Shown here: positions 26,909 to 36,226 of the stretch, one piece after another
Layout of the letters: every line of letters starts with the position of its first letter
Numbering within the stretch: the stretch's first letter is position 1
Position numbers and translations under genes: made by a program
Notes under the pieces: generated by a model
Databases searched by the model: none
The model's input: the letters and a program-made list of their open reading frames with translations, nothing else
What the model was told of the DNA's origin: nothing
From: JBBDJB01 sp040880125
Lineage (GTDB): Bacteria > Planctomycetota > Planctomycetia > Pirellulales > JBBDJB01
DNA: 64,000 nt
Reading direction: 5' to 3'
Assembly: GCA_040880125.1 (NCBI GenBank)
Contig: JBBDJB010000035.1
Span: 33,757 to 97,756, forward strand

Positions 26909-27772
26909 ATGCAAGACTATAAGCCCGCCCGGGAGTTTCTCGTCGGCATTGATTCCGACGGCTGTGCCTTCGACACGATGGAGGTGAAGCACAAGGAGTG
27001 CTTCATCCCGAACTTCGTCAACCACTACGACCTGCAGGGCGTCAGCAAGTACGCGCGCGAGGCCGCGGAGTTCGTTAACCTGTACTCGAAGAGCCGCGGC
27101 ATTAATCGCTTTCACGCACTGATCGAGCAGTTGGACTGGCTGCGGCGGCGCGGGGTGGTCAAGTCGCGCGGCGTTGACGTGCCCAAGTCGCAGGGCGTGA
27201 TCGACTGGGTGGGCCGCGAGAGCAAGCTCGGCAATCCGGCGCTCAAGGCGGCCGTCGAAGAGACCGGCGACGCGGACCTGAAGCGAGCGCTAGCCTGGAG
27301 CGAAGCGGTCAATCGTTCGGTGGCGGAGATCGTGCGAAATGTTCCGCCGTTCCCCTATGTGCGGAAGTGCCTGGAGAAGCTCCAGCCGGTGGCCGATCTA
27401 TTGGTGATTTCGGCCACTCCCAACGAGGCGCTGACGCGCGAATGGGAAGAGCACGATATCGCCGGCTTCGTGCGGGCGATCTGCGGCCAGGAGACCGGCA
27501 GCAAGAAGGAAACGCTGGCCGCGGCGCGGCAGTATCCCCAGGGCAAGTCGCTGATGATCGGCGACGCACCCGGCGACCACCAGGCGGCCGTGGCCAACGA
27601 CTGCCTGTTCTTTCCGATCAATCCCGGCGCCGAGGAAGAGAGCTGGAAGCGGCTGTATGACGAGGGGATCGATCGCTTCCTGGCCGGCACGTTCGCGGGC
27701 GAATACCAGGAGAAACTGCTGGCCGAGTTCGATTCCTACCTGCCGGACAATCCGCCCTGGCCGGTGGACTGA
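26909..27772 (+). CDS. HAD-superfamily hydrolase
   Basis: A 287-aa HAD phosphatase. Motif I is GIDSDGCAF with the nucleophile D15 and general acid D17; motif II is VISATPN (about 165); the Lys of motif III lies in GSKKETL; motif IV is MIGDAPGDHQA. A helical cap of about 120 residues sits between motifs I and II. The position between pfp and gnd suggests a sugar-phosphate substrate, but that is inference. Confidence 0.88.
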   Translation: MQDYKPAREFLVGIDSDGCAFDTMEVKHKECFIPNFVNHYDLQGVSKYAREAAEFVNLYSKSRGINRFHALIEQLDWLRRRGVVKSRGVDVPKSQGVIDWVGRESKLGNPALKAAVEETGDADLKRALAWSEAVNRSVAEIVRNVPPFPYVRKCLEKLQPVADLLVISATPNEALTREWEEHDIAGFVRAICGQETGSKKETLAAARQYPQGKSLMIGDAPGDHQAAVANDCLFFPINPGAEEESWKRLYDEGIDRFLAGTFAGEYQEKLLAEFDSYLPDNPPWPVD

Positions 27773-27859
27773 TCGGCCGCACGTTGATCGTAAGCACACA
27801 CTGCTTGACCGCTGACCGTGGCGGTCACACCACGAAACGACCCAAGGAATGATCGCACG

Positions 27860-29299
27860 ATGAGCGAACTTTGCGATTTCGGTCTGATCGGCCTGGCCGT
27901 GATGGGGGAGAACCTGGCGTTGAACGTCGAGAGCCGCGGCTTTCGCGTGGCCGTGTTCAACCGCACGACGAGTAAGGTGGACGACCTGATCGCCGGCCGC
28001 GCTGCCGGTAAGAATTTCGTCGGCTGCCACTCGCTGGAGGAATTGGTCGCCGCGCTCAAGCCGCCGCGCAAGGTGATGCTGATGATCAAGGCCGGCCCGG
28101 CGGTGGACGACCAGATCGAGGCGCTGCTGCCGCTGATGGAGCGGGGCGATGTGATCATCGACGGCGGTAATACGCACTTCGCCGATACGGAGCGCCGCAC
28201 GAAGTACGTGGAAAGCAAGGGGCTGTTGTTCGTGGGCACCGGCGTTTCGGGCGGTGAGGAAGGGGCCCTGCTAGGGCCTAGCATCATGCCCGGCGGCAGC
28301 GAAGCGGCCTGGCCGCTGGTGCGGCCGATCTTTCAGGCGATCGCCGCCAAAGTGGGGCCGAACGAGGACATCCCCTGCTGCGAATGGGTCGGCCCGCGCG
28401 GTGCCGGGCATTATGTGAAGATGGTGCACAACGGCATCGAGTACGGCGACATGCAGCTCATCTGCGAAGCCTACTTCATGCTCTCCGAAGCGCTCGGCCT
28501 GTCCAACGAGCAGCTTTATGATGTCTTTGCCGAGTGGAATCGCGGCGAGCTGAACAGCTACCTGATCGAGATCACCCGCGACATTTTCAGTGTGAAAGAT
28601 CCCGAGTCGGGCGACTACCTGGTCGACCGCATCCTCGACACGGCGGGCGCCAAGGGCACCGGCAAGTGGATGAGCCAGTTGGCGCTCGACTTGGGCGTCC
28701 CCAGCACGCTGGTTACCGAAGCCGTGTACGCCCGATCGCTGTCGGCGCTCAAGGACGCCCGGGTGCGGGCCAGCAAGGTGCTGAGCGGGCCCAGCGGCCG
28801 CTATTCGGGCGAGAAGGACGAGTTTGTCGAGTCGGTGCGGCAGGCGCTGTACGCCTCGAAGATTTGCAGCTACGCCCAGGGATTTGTGCAGCTTCAGGCG
28901 GCGGCGCAAGAGCACGACTGGCCGCTCAACTTCGGCGACATCGCCCTGTTGTGGCGCGGCGGGTGCATCATCCGCGCGGTATTCCTCGACCGCATCAAGG
29001 ATGCCTTCGAGGAAAACCCGAACCTGGAAAACCTGCTCCTCGCGCCGTACTTCCGCGACGCGGTCGACAAGGCGCAGCCCGCGTGGCGGCACGTGGTCAG
29101 CAAGGCGGCGGAGTTGGGCATCCCCACGCCCGCCTTCTCGACGGCCTTGGCCTACTACGACGGTATCCGCCGCGCGCGGCTCCCGGCCAACTTGCTGCAG
29201 GCACAGCGCGATTACTTCGGGGCGCACACGTATCAGCGCACCGACCGCGAGGGCGTTTTTCACACGGACTGGCTGCGGGAGCGAAAACCGCCCGCCTAG
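27860..29299 (+). CDS. gnd: 6-phosphogluconate dehydrogenase, decarboxylating
   Basis: A 479-aa enzyme of the oxidative pentose phosphate pathway: 6-phosphogluconate + NADP+ gives ribulose 5-phosphate, CO2 and NADPH. The N-terminal Rossmann motif is GLIGLAVMGENLALN, with FNRT at the second strand. The substrate signature DGGNTHFADTERR and FVGTGVSGGEEGALLGPSIMPGG are intact, as are KMVHNGIEYGDMQ and the C-terminal DYFGAHTYQR tail. ATG 27860 has GGA upstream. It lies between the HAD gene and an SDR, 38 bases from the latter. Confidence 0.96.
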   Translation: MSELCDFGLIGLAVMGENLALNVESRGFRVAVFNRTTSKVDDLIAGRAAGKNFVGCHSLEELVAALKPPRKVMLMIKAGPAVDDQIEALLPLMERGDVIIDGGNTHFADTERRTKYVESKGLLFVGTGVSGGEEGALLGPSIMPGGSEAAWPLVRPIFQAIAAKVGPNEDIPCCEWVGPRGAGHYVKMVHNGIEYGDMQLICEAYFMLSEALGLSNEQLYDVFAEWNRGELNSYLIEITRDIFSVKDPESGDYLVDRILDTAGAKGTGKWMSQLALDLGVPSTLVTEAVYARSLSALKDARVRASKVLSGPSGRYSGEKDEFVESVRQALYASKICSYAQGFVQLQAAAQEHDWPLNFGDIALLWRGGCIIRAVFLDRIKDAFEENPNLENLLLAPYFRDAVDKAQPAWRHVVSKAAELGIPTPAFSTALAYYDGIRRARLPANLLQAQRDYFGAHTYQRTDREGVFHTDWLRERKPPA

Positions 29300-29337
29300 T
29301 CGAACCGCCCCAGGGAGCACCGCCCACGAGGTCCAGC

Positions 29338-30123
29338 ATGACGGCCCAGTATCTCCAGCAGTTGTTTGCGATGGACGGCCAGGTGGCCGTGGTCATCGGA
29401 GGTACCGGTGTGTTGGGCGGCGCGCTGTGCGACGGCATCGCGCAGGCCGGTGCGCACGTGGTGGTGGCGGGCCGCAGCGCCGAGCGGGGGGCGCAGCGTG
29501 TGCGGGCGATCGAACAGCTCGACGCCAAGGCAAGCTTCTGCCGCGTCGATACCACTTCTCGCCAGTCGATCCAGGAACTGCTGCAATCGACGCTCGATGC
29601 CCATGGCCGGGTCGACAGTCTGGTCAACTGTGCCGGTGCGAATGCGGCGGACGCTTACCTGGACGTTACCGACGAGGACTGGGACCGGGTGATCGAGACC
29701 AATCTTCGCAGCACGCACCTGGCTTGCCAGGTGTTCGGCCGCCACATGGTCGACTCCGGCCGCGGCGGGGCCATCTTGAACATCGGCAGCGTGTCGTCCG
29801 GCATTCCGCTCTCGCGGGTGTTTGCATATTCCGCTTCCAAGGCGGCGGTGGTGAACCTGACTCGGAACGTCGCCCGGGAGTTTGCCTCGCACCACGTGCG
29901 CGTCAACGCGCTTTGCCCCGGCTTCTTTCCGGCCGAGCAGAACCGCGAGATCCTGGATGACAGGCGCATCGAAGCAGTGATGCGGCACACGCCGATGGCC
30001 CGCTTTGGCGAGCCGCACGAGCTGGTCGGGGCGACACTGCTTTTGCTATCGCGAAGCGCCGGCAGCTTCATCACCGGCGCGACCTACTACGTCGACGGCG
30101 GATTCACGGCGATGACGATTTAG
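29338..30123 (+). CDS. Short-chain dehydrogenase/reductase (gluconate 5-dehydrogenase-like)
   Basis: This 261-aa classical SDR has GGTGVLGG (21-28) in place of the usual TGxxxGxG, NCAGAN, Ser151 (NIGSVSS) and Y164-x-x-x-K168 (YSASK), and ends with TGATYYVDGGFTAM. It interconverts a hydroxyl and keto group of a small sugar or sugar acid. The GG-start of the nucleotide loop and the ~10-residue N-terminal extension are seen in gluconate/mannonate oxidoreductase-like SDRs. It lies between gnd and zwf. Confidence 0.88.
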   Translation: MTAQYLQQLFAMDGQVAVVIGGTGVLGGALCDGIAQAGAHVVVAGRSAERGAQRVRAIEQLDAKASFCRVDTTSRQSIQELLQSTLDAHGRVDSLVNCAGANAADAYLDVTDEDWDRVIETNLRSTHLACQVFGRHMVDSGRGGAILNIGSVSSGIPLSRVFAYSASKAAVVNLTRNVAREFASHHVRVNALCPGFFPAEQNREILDDRRIEAVMRHTPMARFGEPHELVGATLLLLSRSAGSFITGATYYVDGGFTAMTI

Positions 30124-30141
30124 AGAACGGTCGGCCACAAT

Positions 30142-30210
30142 GTGGCACAGACATTCCTGTCTGTGGGTGAAAAGCGTCGAACTAGCACAGACAAGAATGT
30201 CTGTGCCACC
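30142..30210. repeat. Inverted pair of REP-like hairpins
   Basis: CACAGACA-ttcc-TGTCTGTG (30146-30165) and CACAGACA-agaa-TGTCTGTG (30186-30205) are two hairpins with their outer flanks (tgtggca on the left, tgccacc on the right) in inverted orientation. GGCACAGACATTC on the left pairs exactly with GAATGTCTGTGCC on the right, so the whole block can fold as one large stem-loop. It lies between the SDR and zwf. Confidence 0.75.
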
Positions 30211-30266
30211 GATTGCTCGCAGTGCCCGACCTTGAGTCCCCAAACTGCAAACCTCCCGCACTGCCC

Positions 30267-31721
30267 ATGGCTCACACGTTTGTCATCTTCGGTGCCTCGG
30301 GCGATCTGACCAGCCGCAAGCTGATTCCGGCCCTGTATCAACTACACCGCAAAGGCCGCTTGCCGCGCGAGACGCAGATCGTCGGTCTTTCGCGGACGCC
30401 CTTCACGCATGAAGCCTGGCGAGAGTCGCTGGCCGAAACGACGCGGCAGTACACCGGTGACGGGTTCGATGCGGCGGACTGGAAGCGCTTCGCTGCTGGC
30501 GTATTCTATCACCCGGGCGATCTGCACTCGGTCGAGGACGTGCGTGCGCTGCGGGACTTTCTCGATAGCCGCGAAAAATCGAGCGACTGTACTCGCGTGT
30601 ACTATCTGGCGACTGCCCCGCGATTTTACGAGCCGGCGGTGGCAAACCTCGGCGCAGCGGGCCTGGCTGAAGAAGTTTGCTGCGCGCGGCGGCTGGTCGT
30701 CGAGAAGCCGTTCGGCACGGACCTGGCCAGCGCACAAAAACTCAACGAGGCGATCCACCGCGTCTTCGACGAACACCAGATCTACCGCATCGATCATTAT
30801 CTCGGCAAAGAGACCGTGCAGAACATGTTCGTGCTGCGCTTTGCCAACGCGATCTTCGAGCCGCTGTGGAACCGCAATTACATCGACCACGTGCAGATCA
30901 CGGTGGCCGAGGAAGTGGCGGTCGGCGATCGCGGCGAGTACTACGACTCCGCCGGCGTATTGCGCGACATGTTCCAGAATCATCTGCTGCAGTTGATGAT
31001 GATTACCGCGATGGAGGCGCCGGTCCGCTACAACGCCGACCATGTGCGCAGCGAAAAGGTGAAGGTGCTGCAGGCAGTACGGCCGATGGAGCCGGATCAC
31101 GTGGCCGCCGACACAGTGCGGGGCCAGTACCGCAAATATCTTGAGGAGCCGGGCGTAGCGGAGGGAAGCCATATCGCCACGTTCGCGGCGATCAAGCTGT
31201 GGATCGACAACTGGCGGTGGCAGGGTGTGCCGTTTTATCTGCGCAGCGGCAAGTGCATGTCGTGCCGTACGACGCAGTTGGTAATCCGCTTCCGCAAGCC
31301 GCCGCACATGCTGTTCGACACCGGGCAGCGCGACATGCTGGACTCCAACAGCCTGGTCATTCAGATCCAGCCGGCCGAAGGGATCCAGCTCCACTTTCAG
31401 ACAAAGGTGCCCGACGCCGGGATGAAGCTGCGACTGACCGAGCTGGATTTCCGCTTCCAGCGGGAATTCAAGGCTACCATGCCCGAAGCGTACGAGCGGC
31501 TGCTGCTGGACGCCATGCAAGGCGACGCCAGCCTGTTCGCCCGGGCGGACGAGGTCGAGCTGGCCTGGGCGATCTGCGATCCGGTCATCGCCGCCTGGCA
31601 ACAGCACAATATGCCGCCGCTGTACGTTTACGAGCCTGGCATGTGGGGGCCGGAATCGTCGACGGACTGGATGCGGGCGCAAGGGCGGGAGTGGTTCGAT
31701 ACCTGCCCCGTGCTGCATTAA
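30267..31721 (+). CDS. zwf: Glucose-6-phosphate 1-dehydrogenase
   Basis: A 484-aa enzyme oxidising glucose 6-phosphate to 6-phosphogluconolactone with NADP+. The nucleotide loop FGASGDLTSRKLIP is at 8-21, the active-site signature RIDHYLGKE is near 172-180, and the C-terminal region contains FYLRSGKCM with the usual Lys. The ATG at 30267 begins MAHTFVIFGASGD, the expected N terminus. It closes the operon with pfp and gnd; the lactonase (pgl) is not seen nearby. Confidence 0.96.
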   Translation: MAHTFVIFGASGDLTSRKLIPALYQLHRKGRLPRETQIVGLSRTPFTHEAWRESLAETTRQYTGDGFDAADWKRFAAGVFYHPGDLHSVEDVRALRDFLDSREKSSDCTRVYYLATAPRFYEPAVANLGAAGLAEEVCCARRLVVEKPFGTDLASAQKLNEAIHRVFDEHQIYRIDHYLGKETVQNMFVLRFANAIFEPLWNRNYIDHVQITVAEEVAVGDRGEYYDSAGVLRDMFQNHLLQLMMITAMEAPVRYNADHVRSEKVKVLQAVRPMEPDHVAADTVRGQYRKYLEEPGVAEGSHIATFAAIKLWIDNWRWQGVPFYLRSGKCMSCRTTQLVIRFRKPPHMLFDTGQRDMLDSNSLVIQIQPAEGIQLHFQTKVPDAGMKLRLTELDFRFQREFKATMPEAYERLLLDAMQGDASLFARADEVELAWAICDPVIAAWQQHNMPPLYVYEPGMWGPESSTDWMRAQGREWFDTCPVLH

Positions 31722-31943
31722 TGGCTGCCGGCGGTATTTCTTGAATCGCACGCGCGGAATTGATTAGACTTAAGGCTCCTCGCGGAAGCCGCTTCCCGGG
31801 GATCGGCCAGCGCGCGCTGTATTTCAACCGGTATAGTGCCGGGGAATCATCGCGCTGGCTCGCCATACGCTCCCTCCGCGAGCCGGCCCACCTGCGCGGC
31901 GGAAACTGCACACCGACGCCCTACCTTCCTCGGAACCATTGAT

Positions 31944-34271
31944 ATGCCCCGCTTCACCATCGCCTGGCGAAGAATCGCCCCTGCTCAATGCATGCTCTCG
32001 GCTGCGTTACTGCCGGCCGTGCTGGTGGCCTCACTGGCCGCGAATGTCGCCGCCGACGAACCGGACGCGGTCGAGTCGAAGCTCTCCGGCAAAGAGATCT
32101 TCGCGCAGCAATGTGCCGAGTGCCACGGAGGACATGGTGAAGGCGTAGCCGACGCGCGCGAGGAGCCGCTGCATGGCGATCTGCCGGTGGAAGATCTGGC
32201 GATCATCATTCACGACACCATGCCCGAGGGCGCGCCGGAGGAGTGCGTCGACGAGTCGGCCGAGGCGGTCGCCCAGTATATCTACGAGACGTTCTACACG
32301 GCGCAGGCTCGGGCGAAGAACCAACAGCCGCGGATCGAGCTGTCGCGGCTCACGGTGCCGCAGTACATCAACTCGGTCGCCGACCTGCTCAGCGACTCTT
32401 CGCGGAGCTTCGAGTGGGGCGAGGAGCGAGGCCTGAGCGCCGAGTACTATAACTCCCGCAACTTCCGCCGCCAGGAGCGGAAGATCGAGCGAACCGATCC
32501 ACAAATCGACTTTGACTTCGGTGAGAAGAGCCCGAAGGCGGACGAGATCCAGGACGAAGAGTTTTCCATGCGATGGGAAGGTTCGCTGTTCGCGCACGAG
32601 TCGGGCGATTACGAGTTCTGCCTGAAGACGGAGAACGGCGCGCGGCTGTGGGTGAACGACGACGACCGCGCGTTGATCGATGGCTGGGTCAGCTCCGGTG
32701 GCGAGGTTCGCGAACTGCGGGCGACGCTGCCGCTGATCGGCGGCCGGGCCTATCCGATCCGCGTCGACTACTTCAAGTACAAGGACAAGACCGCGTCGAT
32801 CGAACTTGAGTGGAAGCCGCCGCACAAGGCCTGGGAGGTGATCCCCGAGCGGCACCTTACACCGCGAGAGGTGCCCTCGACGTTCGTCGTGACCACGGCC
32901 TTTCCGCCGGATGACAGCAGCGTCGGCTACGAGCGCGGCACATCCGTCTCCCGGGCGTGGCACGAGGCGGCCACTTTTGCCGCCATCGAAACCGCCAATC
33001 ACGTTGTCGAGCGGCTCGATCGTTATGCGGATAGCCAGGCCGACGATGAAGACCGCCCGCGGAAACTGCGGGAGTTCTGCTACCGCCTGGCGGAACGGGC
33101 GTTTCGCCGGCCTCTCACGGACGAAGAAAAGCAGACTTTTGTCGACGATCAGTTTGAACAGACCGAGACGCTCGATCTGGCGGTCAAGCGATCGGTGCTG
33201 TTAATCCTGCAGTCGCCGCGATTCTTGTATCCGCAGATCGCCGCGCAGCCGGAGGACGACTATCAGGTAGCGACGCGGCTGGCCCTGGCGCTATGGGATT
33301 CGCTGCCGGATGAGACATTGCGAAAAGCCGCCGCCCAGGGCGAATTGAAAACGCCCGAGCAGGTGACGCGGCATGCCCAACGGTTGCTGAGCGATCCCCG
33401 GGCGAAAGCCAAGGTCCAAGCCTTTTTCCATCACTGGCTGGAACTGGACGAAGCCGAAGAGATCACGAAGGACGTCGAGGCATTTCCCGGCTTTGACGAC
33501 CAGTTCATTTCCGACCTCCGGACATCGCTGGAGATGTTCCTCAATGAAGTCGTGTGGGCCGAGCAGTCGGATTACCGTCACCTGTTACTCGCGGACTACC
33601 TGTTCGTAAATGATCGCATGGCGGAGTTCTATGGGTTGCAGACGCCCGACGGGGACGGCTTTCACAAAGTGGCGGACGACTCGCACGATCGGGCCGGTGT
33701 GATGACGCACCCGCTGGTGCTGTCGATGTTCGCGTATCACAAGTCGACCTCCCCCATCCACCGCGGCGTGTTTCTTACCCGCAAGGTCATGGGCCGGGCG
33801 CTCAAGCCGCCGCCCGAAGCGATCCAATTCATGGAGGGCCAGTTCGAGCCGCACCTGACGATGCGGGAGAAGGTGGCGGCGCTGACGGGCTCCGACAACT
33901 GCCAGAACTGTCACCGAATCATCAACCCGCTGGGCTTCAGCCTGGAGCACTTCGACGCGGTCGGCCGATTCCGGAGCGAGGAGAATGGCAAGCCGATTGA
34001 CGCGGCGAGCGACTATCCTTCGATCTCCGGCGAGCCGGTGCGGATCGCGGGGGCGCGGGACGTGGCGGAGCAGGCGGTTGCCAGCAGTCACGCCCAGCAG
34101 GGCTTCGTCGAGCAACTGTTTCACCACGTCGTCAAGCAGCCGGTCTATGCGTACGGTCCGGACCGGCTGGAGAAGTTGCACGCGTCGTTCGAACAGTCCG
34201 AGTTCAACATCCAAAAGCTGCTGGTCCGGATCGCTACCGTGTCGGCCCTGCGGGGCGATGCCCAACCATAA
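31944..34271 (+). CDS. DUF1592-type cytochrome protein with PA14 domain
   Basis: A 775-aa exported protein of the planctomycete DUF1587/1592/1588/1585 type. The signal segment is MLSAALLPAVLVASLAANV, the first heme motif is CAECH (57-61), and the second is CQNCH near residue 653. A PA14-like insert (LSAEYYNSRNFRRQER to SIELEWKPPH) sits between the N-terminal part and the DUF1595/1592 part (REFCYRLAERAFRRPLTDEE, then QSPRFLYP). DUF1588-like DYLFVNDRMAEFYG and the DUF1585-like tail follow. It probably works in the periplasm; the partner DUF1552 protein lies 75 bases downstream. The biochemical role of this family is not established. Confidence 0.9.
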   Translation: MPRFTIAWRRIAPAQCMLSAALLPAVLVASLAANVAADEPDAVESKLSGKEIFAQQCAECHGGHGEGVADAREEPLHGDLPVEDLAIIIHDTMPEGAPEECVDESAEAVAQYIYETFYTAQARAKNQQPRIELSRLTVPQYINSVADLLSDSSRSFEWGEERGLSAEYYNSRNFRRQERKIERTDPQIDFDFGEKSPKADEIQDEEFSMRWEGSLFAHESGDYEFCLKTENGARLWVNDDDRALIDGWVSSGGEVRELRATLPLIGGRAYPIRVDYFKYKDKTASIELEWKPPHKAWEVIPERHLTPREVPSTFVVTTAFPPDDSSVGYERGTSVSRAWHEAATFAAIETANHVVERLDRYADSQADDEDRPRKLREFCYRLAERAFRRPLTDEEKQTFVDDQFEQTETLDLAVKRSVLLILQSPRFLYPQIAAQPEDDYQVATRLALALWDSLPDETLRKAAAQGELKTPEQVTRHAQRLLSDPRAKAKVQAFFHHWLELDEAEEITKDVEAFPGFDDQFISDLRTSLEMFLNEVVWAEQSDYRHLLLADYLFVNDRMAEFYGLQTPDGDGFHKVADDSHDRAGVMTHPLVLSMFAYHKSTSPIHRGVFLTRKVMGRALKPPPEAIQFMEGQFEPHLTMREKVAALTGSDNCQNCHRIINPLGFSLEHFDAVGRFRSEENGKPIDAASDYPSISGEPVRIAGARDVAEQAVASSHAQQGFVEQLFHHVVKQPVYAYGPDRLEKLHASFEQSEFNIQKLLVRIATVSALRGDAQP

Positions 34272-34280
34272 CCGCGTGTT

Positions 34281-34325
34281 GAAAAATGGGACAGGCACCT
34301 CGCGAAGTGACCACTCCCATTTTTC
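34281..34325. repeat. Inverted repeat with GAAAAATGGGA arms
   Basis: GAAAAATGGGA (34281-34291) and TCCCATTTTTC (34315-34325) are perfect 11-base complements around a 23-base loop starting caggcacc. It fits the GGGACAGGC family at 17101-17230. It sits in the spacer of the DUF1592/DUF1552 pair, so it may influence the ratio of the two products. Confidence 0.65.
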
Positions 34326-34346
34326 CACAGCCTGCAAAAGGAGAAC

Positions 34347-35681
34347 ATGATGTCACATGCGCAACAGTGGCGGAAAGACCGGCGTGAATTCCTGCGAGAT
34401 TTGGGACTCTCGGCCGCCGCGGCGCCGCTGGTGCTGGGGCTTCCCAGCCTGGGCTTTGCCGCCAGCGCTGCCCGCAAGCAGCGGCTGATCGTGATGTTCA
34501 GCCCCAATGGCATCGTGCCGCCGGTCTTCTGGCCGGACGAAGAGGGCGAGGAGTTCTCGCTCAAGCCGATTCTCGAGCCGCTCGCTCCCTTCAAGGACCG
34601 CCTGCTGACTCTCAAGGGCATCTCGAACAAGATCCGCGGCGACGGCGACGGCCACATGCGTGGGATGAGCTGTCTGCTGACGGGCATCGAGCTATTTCCC
34701 GGCAATATCCAGGGCGGATCCGATACGCCGGCCGGTTGGGCCAGCGGCATTTCGATCGATCAGGAGATCAAGAACTACTTCCAAGAGCGGACCGAGTCGC
34801 GGACGCGGTTCGGCTCGCTGGAGTTCGGTGTCGTGGTGCCGGATCGGGCCGATCCGTGGACGCGGATGGTCTACGCCGGCCCAAACCAGCCTGTGGCCCC
34901 GATCGACGACCCGTACCGAATGTTCGACAAGCTGTACGGGAGCGTGAAGGACAAGGCGAGCCTGCAAAGCGTGCTGGATGACTTGACCGAGGATCTGAAG
35001 AACGTCCGCGGCCTGGTCAGCGCCGACGACCGGCATCTGCTGGAAGAGCACGAGTCGCTGATCCGGCAGATGGAACAGGATCTGGCGGCGGCGGACCAGC
35101 AACAAGAACATCGCGTCGTGCCGGATTTGGAGCTGGGCGTGAAGAACGACAACGACAATATGCCCCAGCTCAGCAAGATGCAGATTGACCTGTTGGTCAG
35201 CGGCTTGACCAATGACATGGCCCGCGTGGCGACGCTGCAATTCACCAACTCGGTCGGCAACGCCCGCATGCGATGGCTGGATATTGACGAGGGCCACCAC
35301 TCGCTGTCGCACGATCCGGACCTGAACGAGGAATCTCAGGAAAAACTTACCAAGATCAACACGTGGTTCTGCGAACAACTCGCGTATCTCGCCCGGCGGC
35401 TGGACGAGACCCCCGAGCCTGGCGGCGAGGGGAGCATGCTCGACAACACGCTGATCGTGTGGACCAATGAACTGGGTAAAGGCAATTCGCACACGCTCAA
35501 CGACATCCCCTTCGTCCTGGTGGGGGGTGGGCTGGGCTTCCGCATGGGACGCGCGCTGGAGTACAAGCGGGCACCCCACAATCGGCTGCTGCTGGCCTTC
35601 GCCCACGCTGTGGGACACGAGCTGGAAACGTTCGGAAATCCAGGCCACTGCGAAGACGGAGTTCTTACTGGGCTTATTTAG
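34347..35681 (+). CDS. DUF1552 protein, probable Tat-exported
   Basis: A 444-aa protein, the usual partner of DUF1592 proteins in planctomycetes. The N terminus RKDRREFLRDLGLSAAAAPL carries a twin-arginine-like motif (RREFL), so export by Tat is likely. The body includes IVMFSPNGIVPPVFWPDE and the late DNTLIVWTNELGKG with LVGGGLGF, features that recall sulfatase/alkaline-phosphatase-like folds in this family. AAGGAG lies just before ATG 34347; ATG 34350 is also possible. Function unknown. Confidence 0.9.
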   Translation: MMSHAQQWRKDRREFLRDLGLSAAAAPLVLGLPSLGFAASAARKQRLIVMFSPNGIVPPVFWPDEEGEEFSLKPILEPLAPFKDRLLTLKGISNKIRGDGDGHMRGMSCLLTGIELFPGNIQGGSDTPAGWASGISIDQEIKNYFQERTESRTRFGSLEFGVVVPDRADPWTRMVYAGPNQPVAPIDDPYRMFDKLYGSVKDKASLQSVLDDLTEDLKNVRGLVSADDRHLLEEHESLIRQMEQDLAAADQQQEHRVVPDLELGVKNDNDNMPQLSKMQIDLLVSGLTNDMARVATLQFTNSVGNARMRWLDIDEGHHSLSHDPDLNEESQEKLTKINTWFCEQLAYLARRLDETPEPGGEGSMLDNTLIVWTNELGKGNSHTLNDIPFVLVGGGLGFRMGRALEYKRAPHNRLLLAFAHAVGHELETFGNPGHCEDGVLTGLI

Positions 35682-36226
35682 CACGCGACTCTTCTGGTCG
35701 TTTTCATGCGACCGTCCGGGGTCGACGGCCATATGCCGGCTCGAGGTTGGGCCCGCTCCGCGACCCGGAGGCGTGGGATGCCCGTCTCCGCCGAATTCAA
35801 CCTGCCAAGAACTTTTTTTGGTTTTCCTGCACGAATTACTTGAAAGGTACCGCCGCTTTTCACATGATGTTAAGACAACGTGTCTGAAACGGCACGTGAG
35901 AGGGGTCTGGGACATGCTCCGGAGCGGCCGTTCTGGGGCGTTTGCACTCGGGTTTCGTCGGGCGGCAAAATGTAGCCACCGCGGCCATACGGGAGTGGCC
36001 GGTGTGCTTGAGAGGGACCTGCCGCCGTACGAGTCGGCCCCAGGAGTGAGGCCTCTTACGGAACATTCTTCACGGAGTCAGCAAGTACGGCGGCGACTGC
36101 GGCGCTTTGCAGTTCTCGCCCACGCCAACGATCGCCGGGAACTTTTCGCGGCTGGTCATCCATCCAAGCGGTGACGGCGCTGACGCGCCGTTACCCTCAA
36201 CACAATTGGAACATCGAGGCGCAACG
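35682..36226. other. Long leader before the giant gene
   Basis: These 545 bases contain no supported gene. An AT-rich patch (about 35808-35882, with a TTGAAA at 35839) may hold the promoter of the giant gene, but the -10 is not clear. A frame open from 36107 has only a TTG start and no ribosome site, so I start the giant gene at ATG 36227. Confidence 0.45.

Noticed and set aside
26093..27115. Long minus-strand open frame (340 codons) over pfp/HAD
   Set aside because: It is antisense to well-supported genes; its translation has Arg/His/Gln-rich composition without domains. High-GC genes leave such frames open.
28271..29320. 349-codon minus-strand frame over gnd
   Set aside because: Antisense shadow of 6-phosphogluconate dehydrogenase, no domain seen.
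30342..31751. 469-codon minus-strand frame over zwf
   Set aside because: Antisense shadow of glucose-6-phosphate dehydrogenase, no signature seen.
31740..31770. Promoter-like pair TTGAAT - TAGACT before the DUF1592 gene
   Set aside because: Only four of six matches in each box with 18-base spacing; too weak to list as a feature.
36107..36226. Earlier TTG start for the giant protein
   Set aside because: No ribosome site, and the 40 extra residues lack signal character; ATG 36227 with GAGG fits the LEPR-type N terminus.
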